64,000 nt of DNA. It comes from Beverwykella pulmonaria (Eukaryota > Ascomycota > Dothideomycetes > Pleosporales > Melanommataceae). The notes under the pieces were generated by a model. That model saw only the letters and a list, made by a program, of their open reading frames with translations. It was not told where the DNA came from and searched no databases. This document shows positions 1-11,291 of the stretch, in pieces. The stretch lies in the NCBI GenBank assembly GCA_001599595.1, contig BCHH01000008.1, forward strand, positions 2,057,690-2,121,689, read 5' to 3'. Both the position numbers and the translations under genes were made by a program. Position 1 is the stretch's first letter, and the number at the start of each line of letters is the position of its first letter.

Positions 1-1524
1 GCTTGTATGGTTTGTATGGTTTGTATGGTTAGTGTGGTAACCGGTGGTCAACCATAGTTAGTACATGGTTTGGAAAATCTAACCGAATTCCCGATGTACA
101 AAGGTTAGCCTTGGAAGTTGTGAACCCTGGAGTTCTTCCAGGAGCATTTAGTCTTTAAATAAGATTTTATAATCCAATACAATTCTGAGTTCTTGAGCTG
201 AGAGACATCAACATGATCTATATATTAAGTGATACCCTGTGAAGTGGCTCCAAGCTGTAGTTTAGAGTATCGACCTGGTTTTGCGATTTTTCAACGAATG
301 GCGGTTTAGGTGGGAGGTAAATGGCTGTGAACTCTATAGAGGCCATTGAGGCGTGACGATTCATACTTCTTCGTCTTAAGCGCAGAGACGGCCACACTGA
401 CTTTTCAGAATCAAGGGTCTGTGAGGACTATAAGAATTTCTCTCTTGCTCTCGTCGAATACACGAGTCTGTAACCATTGTGTTTTCAATATGCATATATT
501 ATAGGCAGTAGAAGTAAATTTCTCTTTTCTTTCTGGGATTCATGATGTTAGCTCACAACGAGCAAAAGGTACACCTAGGTCTATGACTCGTCTTTGACAC
601 AGGAACGAATACTACAGTAGAGTCGAAATTTGAACTGTTGATGAAGTACTTACGACCGGGACACTTTGGCAGCGTGTTCATATGCATTCTTGGAAATAAG
701 TGGAGATTCATGCCGTTGTTGAATTAATGAGATTTGTTGTGAGTCGTAGAAGCTCCTGTGATAAAAGTCTCCAGTTCGCCATTCCATCTAGCTTGTCTGT
801 ACGGTTCTCACAACGCCCTTCTCACTTAACTAGACACCTAGAGAGAACTCTTGCGTACCGGACTGCTCGTAGAGGCGGTTGAGGAGGGAGTGAATGCAGG
901 CTGGTGCCACGACGGGGTTTGGCAATAGGGAAGACATCTTGGATGCTCAAAAATTTTGGAGACTAACACAACATTAATTATATGAAGATTTATATATTGG
1001 CTCCTCTACTCCTTAATGCTGAGACATAACTCATGTGAACAGAGGGAGCAATGGATGATTGGTGTTCCGGACCGGAACCGAGCATATCTGTGAATTAGCT
1101 AAGACTACTCATGCCATTACATTGCATTTAGTAGGACATGTATTCGTAGCTTCATCGATCGCAAACTATTGTCTTTTCTCACGTTTCCTACGTGTTTCAC
1201 CACTACCTATTCTAGTTGGTTATAAGCAGAAGTGTGGAGGAAAAGAATATCAAGATGTGTATTCGTTGTGATGTATGTGTCGGTATACCCGCCCGTGAAA
1301 TGGGAAGGTACTACAGACGCTGTTAATCGACTGCCCGTGGGTTTCGCGGAACGCTAGTCCACGGCGGTGCAAGAGCGCAGGGTACGGTAGAAAGAGTATG
1401 GATTGCTTGTGACCACGAATCTTCTACGTAGCAAGGGCTAGCAGCGACGTCGAAGTCCTCTGCTAGCTTGCCAATTGTAGGTTTTGATTCTCGGGTGTGT
1501 CCTCCTTCTAAATTGCCGGGGCCG
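1..1524. other. Gene-free AT-rich left end
   Basis: No convincing coding region is seen. A 9-bp unit, TTGTATGGT, is repeated three times in tandem at 3-29 with a decayed fourth copy. A 46-codon open stretch at 587-727 (+) contains the string FDTGTNTT, which resembles an aspartic-protease active site, but an in-frame TGA lies directly before it and nothing extends it. The rest shows short, stop-rich frames, as expected of decayed sequence beside a transposon. Confidence 0.5.
3..29. repeat. 9-bp tandem repeat (3 copies)
   Basis: TTGTATGGT occurs three times head to tail, followed by the degenerate copy TAGTGTGGT. It touches the left edge of the window, so the array may be longer. Confidence 0.85.
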
Positions 1525-1568
1525 TACCGTGTCCGTGCACTCAATGCACGGATTCACTCAATGCACGC
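1525..1568 (+). repeat. Left terminal inverted repeat (with TA)
   Basis: This 44-bp segment matches the reverse complement of 3596-3639 without a mismatch. Within it the 11-mer CTCAATGCACG occurs at 1540-1550 and its first ten bases recur at 1558-1567, a likely double binding site for the transposase DNA-binding domain (inference). Confidence 0.95.
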
Positions 1569-1678
1569 TAGCCACCAAACCAGCTCACCCAAAAATGAGG
1601 CTGTAGAGCCACACACGATAGCTATTATTTCGAGATTTTATGGTGGAGTACTATAGTAATACATGCGACCAACTTGTG

Positions 1679-3550
1679 CTACTTATATTTACTCGGAAGC
1701 TTGACGTTGCGGCCGCGGCGTGTGATAACGGGTGGGGGAGCTGGGGGAGCCTCTGCGGCCTCCCCAGCACCCGCAGCATCAACCACACGTTTCTGACGCT
1801 TGCTGCTCTGTGTGGGTAGCNGTGAGGCCTTCCTCTTACCCTTTTGGGATAATTGTAGAGCTTTTGCAGCGTCGCGAGCCTCCTTCTGACAAGCGCGGTC
1901 TGCTGCCTTTTTAGCCTTCTCTGTCTCCTTGACCTTCGCCGCCTCTGCCCTTGCCACACGCCTCTCCTCTGCAATTTTCTCCTTGTACAGCTTAGCAGCC
2001 TGTTTTAACTTGGCTGTCTCAGCTTTTTGGAGTTGCTGCTCCTTCTTCTCTTGCTCCTTTACTAACTCGCAATAGCGTGCTTCTCTTATTTTGCGCGGCG
2101 ACCAGAAGACAGCTCCACTGTAGTACTCCTCGCGCTGTTGAAGGTCTAGAGTTTTGCCCTTCTTCTTGTGCTTCTTCTTAACCAAGAGCGCCTCCCTAAG
2201 TCTATTAATCTCAAGGTGAAGTAGCTTATTTTGAACTGAAATGTGGTGGAGCAAACAGCTAAGCTTCTGCGCGTCCTTACTGCCCTAATCCTTTACTATA
2301 GTGCGTACAAGTCTCTCTATTCTGCGCCAGTCTTCTCTACTAAGTACTAACGTAGAGCTCTCTAGCAATTCTAGGGCGTCTAGGGTGTTGTTAGTAAATC
2401 TATTAAGTATAACATTGGGGTTGAGAGGTGCTATACCTGTTGCTTTAAAAGAGTTAAGAATTGTTATCTTAACAAAGCTGCTCACCTAGGCCTTCTAGAA
2501 TAGAGTAAAGAAGTCACCCTTTGTAATAGCAAGCAGTCCCTAGGCTTAGTGAAGGTGTGCTAATAGCTTAGTTAAGTATGCAGTTGACAGAGGCTTAAAG
2601 CACGCCACATCTAGAGGCTGAAGCGTGTGAGTTAAATAAGGAGGAAAGATAGCTAGTAGTATCTTGTTCTTGTTGCAGTAGTCAATAAAATCCATTGTTA
2701 GGTGAGACCCATGGCCATCAACTATTAATAGTTGGTAACTTCTTCAAGCTTTCTTCTTGGTGTAGCAATTAAACACCTGTTCAAGCCAAGCTATCCCTAC
2801 GTTGTTATTTGTCTAGCCAGAGGGCAATAAGGTAACAAATACTAAGTGTTCTCCAGCCTTTATATCTTCAACCCAGCTTGATTGTATAGCTTTGCCAGCT
2901 GCCTAATAGATAAGGCCTAGCAGTAGAGCTAATCCATCAGCGCACACACACGCTAGGAGGGTAATCCACTTGCAATTGCCATCTTAAAGTAATGCTGTAA
3001 CCTCCTTCTTCTCCCACATCCGTCTGCTAAACACCTGTTTTGACCTGCCAATAATACTAATTAAGAAGCCCTTCTCATCTATATTGTATGTGTGATGAAC
3101 ATTAATGTTGTACTTAGTAATTTTGTGCTGCAACAGATCAAAGTACAGCTTGTACTTATCACCAGAATTAGCGTTGTGGCGATTGGCGTCCATACCCGTC
3201 ACCCATTGAGAGATAAGGTGGATGCTGTGTCAGTTAATGAAGCGCGTAACCCAGCTCTCGCTTACTCGCTCTCCCGCTATGCTTAATGCAAAATTTTATA
3301 TCATATCCCTTGTAGGCGGCAGGTGATGAGCTGTAAGTCCTTCTATGTACTTGACAAGTTCCTGCTCTTGTTGTGGGTTGAGTTTTTGACGCGTGGATGC
3401 ACTGGCTGCACGCGACGCTGTAACAGCTCNGTGCCTCCGCGACAACGTTGACCGATCAACACCATGCTTTTTGGCTATTTTTGTGTAGGTGAATTCTTCG
3501 CCAGGCTTCAGAGCATCTAGCTCTGCAAGCGCAGCTTCAATAGGGCTCAT
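1679..3550 (-). pseudogene. pogo-family DDE transposase, broken
   Basis: Read from 3550 downward. The N-terminus (3550-3296) begins MSPIEAALAELDALKPGE and carries a psq-type helix-turn-helix with the string GVDRSTLSRRH. The middle (3202-2984) holds the first catalytic aspartate in NIDEKGF. The second lies in VDGHGSH (about 2720) and the third in LQPLDVACFKPL (about 2600). The C-terminal parts (2485-2285 and 2254-1679) have the ATGIAPLNP motif and a lysine/glutamate-rich coiled tail ending KLPSKYK. Stops interrupt the frame, including TAA at 2546-2548 and TAG at 2540-2542, 2495-2497 and 2486-2488. Two follow a CAA/CAG to TAA/TAG pattern and two TGG to TAG, all CpA to TpA changes, the RIP signature. 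All three catalytic aspartates survive. Confidence 0.85.
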
Positions 3551-3595
3551 TTCGTGGAGTTATGGGGTGTTGAAGTTTGACGTGTTTGATGTTGC

Positions 3596-3639
3596 GCGTG
3601 CATTGAGTGAATCCGTGCATTGAGTGCACGGACACGGTA
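3596..3639 (-). repeat. Right terminal inverted repeat (with TA)
   Basis: Exact inverted copy of 1525-1568, ending GGACACGG followed by the duplicated TA. It marks the right boundary of the transposon. Confidence 0.95.
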
Positions 3640-4543
3640 TATTTATGCCTGTGCGGATCTCGCTTAATCCATCCAGTCCTCCTTCTGAGTCATTGTTATA
3701 TACCGTGCAATCCACCATAATACCAACAGTATGTATAGCTGATATATATATGACAGAATGATTGGTCAGTGGCATGCCCATGTGACGGTATAGTGTCCTG
3801 GGCTTACATTAATGCTTCTGGCATGGGTTCATATAGTCCTCGTGCGAGCTCGTCACGGCTTACACACTCATTGAGCGCACGACGATCCTTCGAATAATTG
3901 ACTGCCTCCACCATATTCGACACCTTTACTCAAGATGAACATGGCTTCGTGATTCAGAAAAGGCGGCATAAATTGTAAATTGGACGCGAAAGACTAAATT
4001 CGTTGTCATTTGCCATCTCAAATGTGACGTACATGAAACTATTGTAGCTGTAGATCCGGATGGCCCGCGTCCAAAAACACAGCACTAGTGACTCGTTTGA
4101 GTGTAAGCTTGAACAACCAACGCTTCTTCGTCAGACTAGCCTCATCCTTCACGATGATTCGAACGGAAGTAACGCTACTTAGTCGGAATTGTTCCGATTA
4201 CCCCGATGGTCTCTACTCTCGAACAAATCGTGGTTATCAAGGACGAAATTTTCATGGACCAGAGTCTGGACCGACCTTATTCCCTCTTAATTTTTGCATA
4301 GGAACTGTAGTTGAGAAAGATAAACTCAGTTTGCACATCCAATGCTACAACACCAATTCCAATGTAACGTATTTGTGTCCACCCTCCAAATGAGAACCAT
4401 TCACCAATTCTAGTGAACTGTACACTATCTACATATCTTACCTCTTCACTGTTACAAACCGACAGCTATCGTATATGCCACAACAAATCCAGCTCGAACC
4501 TTTCACGCAAAATCAAGTTAAAATCTACGTCAATCTCTACCTA
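3640..4543. other. Intergenic, no gene seen
   Basis: Spacer between the transposon and the 3' end of the cullin-ankyrin gene. Only short frames with no recognisable motif occur. Confidence 0.5.
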
Positions 4544-5949
4544 TTAAGAACCGCTGTAGTCCTGTGTTCTTGCCCATTCTTCAAGTTCTATGCGCTTCGC
4601 CTGCTCACTTTCAGTATGCCCCACCCCTTTGTTATCCAAACACACAGCCGCTGTATCCTCCTCAACTGGAACCTCCTCCTTGGAACCCATCTGCTCCATC
4701 GCCTCAGTCAACATCTTCATTACATGAGAATGCGAATAGCCCTCCTCTTTTCTTGCCCAATCTAGTAGCGTCTTCCCACTCTCATCCTTTACCGTCGGAT
4801 CTGCACCCTTAGAAAGCAGCAACGGTACCACCTTATTAACTCTGTTGGTGCATCGTGTCCCCCACATAAGAGCCGTCGCTCCATATCGGTCTTTGAAGTC
4901 TATTATCGCACCGTGGGAAAGGAGAAGCTTGACTAGTTCCACGTCACCTTTCTGGGCGGCATAGGAAAGTGGCGTACGTCCGGAGGGATCCTCGATATCT
5001 GGACTGAGGCCTTGAGTGAGGAGGTAGTCAGCAGTAAGCTTGTACCCGAGCTGAGCTGCCTTGAATAGAATTTGTTCGTCGCTATCTGATGAGTTTGAAT
5101 CAAGTAGAAGCTGGTACACGTCAGGGACGCGCTTCGTCTCGTCATTTTCGGTGAGGCCTAGTGGGTCAGCATTACATATTCCTGCCTATCTCGAAGACTT
5201 ACTGGAAAGCTCCACAATTTCCCTGATCAGTTCTTTATTCGTACTTCCTCCATTCCGATGTTTCTCTACTAATTGCAGTGCAGCATCTCCCACGATATCC
5301 TGCGAGACATCGAGTACCACTTCCTCCCACAGCATAATATGGAGTGGATATATTTCATACACATCATCGTGGCCTTCATCCTCCATCCGCTTGCACCAAT
5401 GCCGATTCAAGTATGCCATCATCCTGCTGTTGCGTTGCGCTCCGGCTTGGTACTGCCGCCATTCACCGACATAGGATTTTAGCAACGCCTCATCTTCGCG
5501 TTGATCGATCTTCTTCCTGATATCTTGCAGGTATTCTACCAAGTGATTTCGGAGATTCATATACAAATTGCCGCCCAAGAGGTGCGCTAGGAATTGTTAG
5601 AACAGAAGATGTAGTGGATATCAAGGTGACGAAGGGTTGGAAGAAATGAACGTTAGCGGGGAGAGGTATATCGTACCATTACCGCGATTCTCATTAGGGC
5701 TAAAGGCCTGCGCGCTTGATACCACCTTTTGGTGGAGGCAGAAGTTGTGGATTGCTGTGTAGTACGACATGTATTCTTTCATGTCCATGGCGGGCTTCTC
5801 CACCGGCACAGTGAGGTTTTTCTCAACACCCGTTTTGATAAATTTCCATCTACGTTCTCTGATTAATTCTATGCATTCGACTGGATTGGGGAAGGAAATA
5901 CGTACGATTTTTCAGGATCGAAAGCGCTCGCGCTGCGTACGTTGGCCAT
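4544..5949 (-). CDS. Cullin N-terminal repeat fused to ankyrin repeats
   Basis: Four exons, 5949-5906, 5858-5683 (or -5677), 5586-5203 and 5157-4544, joined in phase into about 405 residues starting MANVRSASAFDPEKS. Residues about 15-200 match the first cullin repeat of CUL1/Cdc53. They include the helix-2 region (MKEYMSYYTAIHNFC) and helix-5 region (MAYLNRHWCKRMEDEG, then VYEIYPLHIMLWEE), which in CUL1 contact Skp1 and the F-box protein. The match ends after a stretch resembling CUL1 'EKERNGETINTRLI'. The chain then runs into three to four ankyrin repeats (PSGRTPLSYAAQKGDVELVK, then LLLSHGA) and an acidic tail ending TQDYSGS. The cullin-homology, Rbx1-binding and neddylation regions are absent, so it cannot itself be a normal ligase scaffold. 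A TATA-like TTTTTATAAC lies about 50 bp upstream. A decoy or adaptor for Skp1-F-box pairs is inference. Confidence 0.75.
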
Positions 5950-8900
5950 ATGTACTGCTATTGTGTTGTGAGGTATCTACGCTCGACGGCGGTCTTGTTA
6001 TAAAAAGAACCAGGGTAGCGCTTGACGATGGGGTGCGGAAGTTGATATATTGAAGCTTGCTAGGCAGCAACTGAAATCGGTTTGGCTGACGTTTCGTGAA
6101 GCTCTAACAAGGCTAGCTGCCAAGGACTGGGATGGCGATCCTTTTGTTGCAAGCAATGTGCGGTCAGACTGGAACGAGGGAATAATCGTGTCTCTGAGGC
6201 ACGTGCGCTGCAGAGGAGTGAACACGGTCGATCTGCCTGGCTATTTTCTCTCTCATTGTTGCACTTGTTGCTGTTATTGATGTTACGATTACGGTAGAGC
6301 GGAAATCAAGCGAAGCCCGCATGCGGCTAACTGCACAATTAGCGTTAAAAGACTTATCTTTTGAATCTTCATTTCCCAAAGGTTCTCGCATTGCCACCAC
6401 CTAAGAAGTCTTACCGAGTCTTAATCGACCTTCATCGCTGCCAACCAGATCCTTTACTTTGTTTCCAATTCAACGGGGCGGTTCGCCCCTTCATCAAACA
6501 GAATGAAGTGTTCTAGGAATTCGAATGGCCCATCTACTAGTATGCTTTCCAACCATAAAAATAGGGGCGCAGATCTTAGAGCAATGATAGATTTCACAGT
6601 TTCAGTATGCCTTGCTTATGTAAAGTGAAATGCGGATATCTTAGCCGTTGAGCATTTTTCACAGTCAGGAATACATAGAGGATATCACGACGGGGTCTCA
6701 AGGGCTCCCAACGATTGCGCGGTTAAGGATGAATTTTATTGGCAAAGTTTGACAGTGTGTAAGCTGAGAAGGTCAGGCTAAGTGATATTGAATCTGTCTA
6801 GCTCTATTAGTAAAACACAAAGAGCGCGCCGCCTCCTGATGCAATCAACGGTATTTGCTAGAAATTCCCTCGCATCTCACCAATAGTCATTGACTCGACA
6901 CCATAAAAAACGTTGATCAGTGAACTGCATCTTTGGAACATAGCCTAAAGGGAACCACTGCAACATATCCTTGAAGTTGCAATCACAAACCCTGGCGACC
7001 TGGAAGCTCCGATACCTCGATCCCTTTAAGCATTTCTACTGGGTCACGAGCCAAAGGGAATTTCTTGCCCGTTAATGTCTCGCTAGCAAGTCGTGGTTGA
7101 TGACCGCATACTTATTCCAGGCGACAGTGCCACTGCAAATCTGCATTTCTCTTGGCGACCAATCGAGGTCCAGCGCAGGCAAACAGAATCTGGCGAGGTG
7201 GAAAGTGTACGTGAACACGACAAGAACATGGCAGTGACTAGCAATTGCGGCTGCGTTATTCCCTACATCGAAGTCAGCGATAGGAGCTTACCGACCTAGG
7301 GAACTGAGAAATGTGCAGTTCACGACTTTGGTCTATGACTTCTTTGCTCATTAACGGTGTTGATTTAGGTAAACAATATTAGCAAGGAATTAGTTCCTGC
7401 TACATACAATCTCTAGATTGAGATATTTGAACCTATTCTCAGGCATGCGTAACTGCGAAAAGGCTTTAGTGTATAAAGCGCTTCGTCTTCTACTCGTACA
7501 CACACCAAAAGAACAAAGCAGCGCCGAAGACATAGCACGCAGACAGAGAGCGAAAGGGACTGGAACTAGCCGAACTTTAAATATGCTAGCGAAAAGTTTA
7601 TTAAGTTTAAGCAAACGAGAGTAAGGTTGAGAGACATGCTTCACACTCTAGGCCTTCACTCGGTTTTACAAGAAATGGCTCCCGAAAAAAAGAAGAAACT
7701 GATTTCGGGCCTGACCGGGATCTTTGATATGTTAGAAATAATCACAGAAACATGGTATGAGCGGCTTACTCGAACCCGGGGCCTGTCACATTATAGCCAC
7801 GAAGCAGCCAGGCAATAAACCCGAAGCGACAATCATCTGATTTTAGTTAGAATTGGCGTAACAAAGCGTAAATTTGATTACTAACACCACTAGACCATCA
7901 GGCCGAATTCTTTGTTCAGTTTTGACAGTTTCGAGAATTAATAAATATATAATCACAAATTAGAATCTGGGCCAAAGCGATTTGCTTAGTGAGCGCTTAC
8001 TGGCGGCTGAGAGGCGGGAACTTATCCCTCGACCGTGGAACCCACCTGTTCTTACTACAACGAGCACGCCATGCGAACATAAATACCATATCACCCTTTA
8101 GACAGTGCCTTGATAACGTGTCTCCAGTTCTACATTCCAAAACACCTCATGATGTCGGCACTTGGTCTCTACGCTTCGCAAACCGAAACCAGCGTCTGAC
8201 TTCCAGCAGCAATCGGAACTTAGCGGCCAATTATTATGCATCGGGTCTTTGTGTGCCTGTGGAGACCCGAACTCAACACACAATGCACTAGCACTCGGTA
8301 TCCGATTGGCAACTGCACTTCCACAACCAAGACGGTGCCAAATCGGCTCTCTTGGCACCAGTCTGGATGAACCACACCGACTTTCTCGCGAGATGCGATA
8401 CCGGCTGTTTCGACGTCGCTCTCCATGAACGAAAAGACTGTCCTGAAATTCTATTAACACTGCTGGGCTCTACAAGATGTAGTCGTACCCTGCTCATTTG
8501 CTTCATTTCATTCGAGCGTCAGGAGTGCGGGGAAATGTAATCTAGTTGTAAGCTAGAAATAGTTAGGGGCATTGTTGAGCGGCCCAAGCTCCATCGTGTT
8601 GCATAGTAGTTGAGCACGACGCGATGCACGAGCATTCATCCAATGGCGTGAGCCTGCACCGATATCACCATTGATGAATCAAATAGTGCTTAGATCAAAC
8701 GGCGCCTAGAGCCCTGCTCACGCCAGTTCACGCCAGTCAATTGACACGAAGCGACATTTGTTGACCGCCTCGAACGACCAAGCTATCCGAACTTGTTCGA
8801 CACCATATCCCCGACATCCCCGACGTTCCACTCCGCCTTGAGCCCACCACTTGAAACACCCCTCCAGAACATCTGTCCTATTTAATCATTCTATTAATCT

Positions 8901-8971
8901 CTATTCTCTTCTTTTCTGGTCTTCCGCTCTTGTCCGCAGTCCCACATCCGTACTACCTCCCCATAATTCAT
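5950..8971. other. 3-kb region without a recognisable gene
   Basis: The first about 100 bp should hold the promoter of the minus-strand cullin-ankyrin gene. Beyond that only short overlapping frames occur on both strands (for example 7418-7624, 7627-7818 and 8162-8428, all plus), with no family motif and no believable splice structure. The tandem TCACGCCAG at about 8719-8737 is minor. Decayed repeat or orphan exons cannot be excluded. Confidence 0.4.
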
Positions 8972-9819
8972 ATGATCATGCACGCCTCACGAGCATCCTC
9001 ACGCGCCTTCATGGCCGTCGCTGCGGGCAGCAAGCAAACTCGAGGACTGCATGTGACGGGCTCAGCTACCTTCTCCAATCTCCTCAACTCAGAGAGACGC
9101 GCATTGAACCTTCCCCGGGACATTGAGAGCCTGCAAGCGGAGTGCCAGAAGCGCAAGCTCCCCACCGTTGGCTCACAAAATGAGGTACGTATGAACATGA
9201 ACGCCATCAATAAGGATGCACAGTTGACATGTATCGACTACCAGCTTCTTAATCGCATCACTGCGCACGAGATGGCCGCCTCGCGTGCCTTCAGCACCGC
9301 AGTCCGCGACTCGAAACGCCCCACGACCCAGTCCGCGAGCGCTGGCATATCCACCCGTCATTTCAACACAAGCCGCAGTCTCAAGGCTGTGAACGACACG
9401 TCTACGATCGACTTTGCCTTTATTCCCGATTTTGACCCAGATGCCAAAAGCGCACCCATCGTCCGGGTCCCCATCCTCCCGCAAACAAATCTATCGGAGG
9501 CTGCCAAACTGCATACTGCTGCGGATGGGGAAGAAGAGGTGAGCAAACATACCATCGGAGGCGTCATTATGTTAATGCTAATACAGTACAGGTCACATTT
9601 CCAACAATTGTGACAGTCGCAGCCGACGGAACCCATCTATTCTCGCCCTCAGCCCTTGGCGAAGCTGCCGACATCGATTTCCAAGGCATCGCCAGCTCGT
9701 TCGCAAGCAAATTCAGCGGACCTGCAGACCCGGAAAATCCATCAATGGCGCGTGAAATCTTATCTGGTCTGGTAGAGGACATTCTCGGTCCCAAGTCTTC
9801 AGTTCATCCCAAGGCCTAG
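8972..9819 (+). CDS. AIM34: Mitochondrial SAP-domain protein, AIM34-like
   Basis: Three exons, 8972-9184, 9245-9538 and 9592-9819, give 244 residues. Both introns have GT-AG ends. The first is 60 bp without a stop, so the frame also reads through it. The start at 8972 (a second ATG follows at 8978) gives an arginine-rich, acid-free N-terminus (MHASRASSRAFMAVAAG), typical of a mitochondrial presequence. Residues about 35-75 form a SAP-type helix pair (LNLPRDIESLQAECQKRKLP, then GSQNELLNRI), a fold usually associated with nucleic-acid binding. The C-terminal half (FPTIVTVAADGTHLFSPSA onward) is the part I associate with fungal Aim34. The molecular role of Aim34 is not established. Frames opening at 8930 lack an ATG. 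Confidence 0.65.
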
Positions 9820-11291
9820 ATTTGACATACACTTTTTCTTGTTGATCCGTGGCGCTAAAAGAACCAACGGGTATCCAGTCGATAGCGCGGGGTTCCTTAG
9901 GCTTGCAGTGCAGAGCGATGGCAGGTACCAATGGTTCGGGTCTTTTGGCGATGTTATAGTCGTGTTTAGTATTTGGAGGTGTTTTTGGGGGTTAGGTCTG
10001 GCTTGAAGTGCTCGAGCTTATGAGACATGAATTCTATTCGATTTCTTCGTTCCAGTCTGTTTCTCGCCATGTGGACATTTTGCACTCCAGCATGGTTAAT
10101 GACAATATTGTATTCTGATACCGACAAGCAAACGCTTCAAGGAAGCAGTTCTAACATCAGGGCAAATACATCTGCGTGAAAAAGGAGATGATCGTTTCAT
10201 GGAAGCGAATAGAAGGCGGCAGCTACGTCACGTCTAACCTGAAGACAGGTGAGAAAGAGGCGGAATGTTCAGGTCACTAACGCAAAAGTATCTCTTGCAT
10301 ATATCACAGGACTGATCAGGGATGATTGGATTCTTTACTATCCAGTTGAATTTCCTTGCCACTCTCCTAAGGTAGGGAAGTAGTCCGACACTACTAGAAT
10401 AGTTAGTCACAGTGGGAGCTTTCCACTAAATTTAAAGAAGATTTTTTTGTCAGACAGCCCTGAGCAAATAGGAAAGTCAAGCAATTTCAAGCAAAAGGCA
10501 AAAGGATCGCCATAACCTTACTAAGGCCTGCTGTATCTGTTGGAGGGGTTCTTTGCACTAGATCCCTCAATTGGCCGCTTGAGGTGTCATTTGGAGTGAT
10601 TCTGGAAGAGAAAGGTGCATACCTGAAGAGCGGCTGGGGCTTGTCGGTCTACTTGTTTTGCGCCATTCTGAATCTAAGGGAGAGGTGGAGAGATAAGGGA
10701 GAGTGTTGGTGTCTGTGCGTGTAGTGTGCAGTAGGAGGGTGGGCTATATGTATCACAGTGTAGAAATTAGCAAGACTGTGGAGATTGATGTAGGTGAACG
10801 CAAGAGCCGAGGATCTAGTGAATGATTTTCCATCCCGAGTGGACCCAGTGGTTGTTGGTGAGAAGCATCTATCATTCTTCCGAGACTACTGCACATGCTA
10901 TCTCTGATTGAACATGATTTTTCAAGGTCGATGTCCCCCCTGATAAATATATCAAGGTCGCGTAGAGGTACACCGATCCTCTAGGCCAGTTGCAGAATCA
11001 ACTACATATCCATCTACTAAACAAGTGGTATAGAGTATATTGAGCAACCTTAATAGGGATACTGCATGGCACTACCTCTGTTGAAACATATATCTCCAGG
11101 CGTATGACCCCTTTTGGCACATACAGCGGGGTGACGTTAAGATGCATTGGTCCTTCTGAACTATTCCTAGAATTACAGATTCTTCCCACTCCCGAGGATA
11201 ACTGGAGTATCACCCGCAAGACCCATCTCCATACTCAAACATCTATCATACACATATCATATCGCAATCCCATCGCACTCCACATCCCCTC
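9820..11291. other. Intergenic, 1.5 kb, nothing recognised
   Basis: AT-rich spacer between two convergent genes, AIM34-like (plus) and heme lyase (minus). Only short frames are present, with no RNA gene or repeat recognised. Confidence 0.5.

Larger units (their letters stand above)
1525..3639 (-). mobile_element. Degenerate pogo/Fot1-type Tc1-mariner transposon
   Basis: A 2.1-kb element bounded by TA dinucleotides and perfect inverted repeats. The TA at 1525-1526 and at 3638-3639 is the target duplication expected of the Tc1/mariner superfamily. The 42-bp repeats inside the TAs begin CCGTGTCCGTGCACTC. Between them lies one transposase gene on the minus strand with psq/CENP-B type DNA-binding and DDE domains, the pogo/Fot1 arrangement common in ascomycetes. 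The transposase is broken by several stops, so the copy is not autonomous. The intact ends could still respond to a transposase supplied elsewhere. Two ambiguous bases (N at 1821 and 3430) lie inside the element, suggesting collapsed or polymorphic copies. Confidence 0.9.

Noticed and set aside
1..29. Possible telomere or satellite from the TTGTATGGT repeat
   Set aside because: The unit is not TTAGGG-like and only three copies are visible before it decays.
7418..7818. Two adjacent plus-strand frames (68 and 63 codons)
   Set aside because: No domain, no splice pair joins them, and the flanks are motif-free; not strong enough to call a gene.
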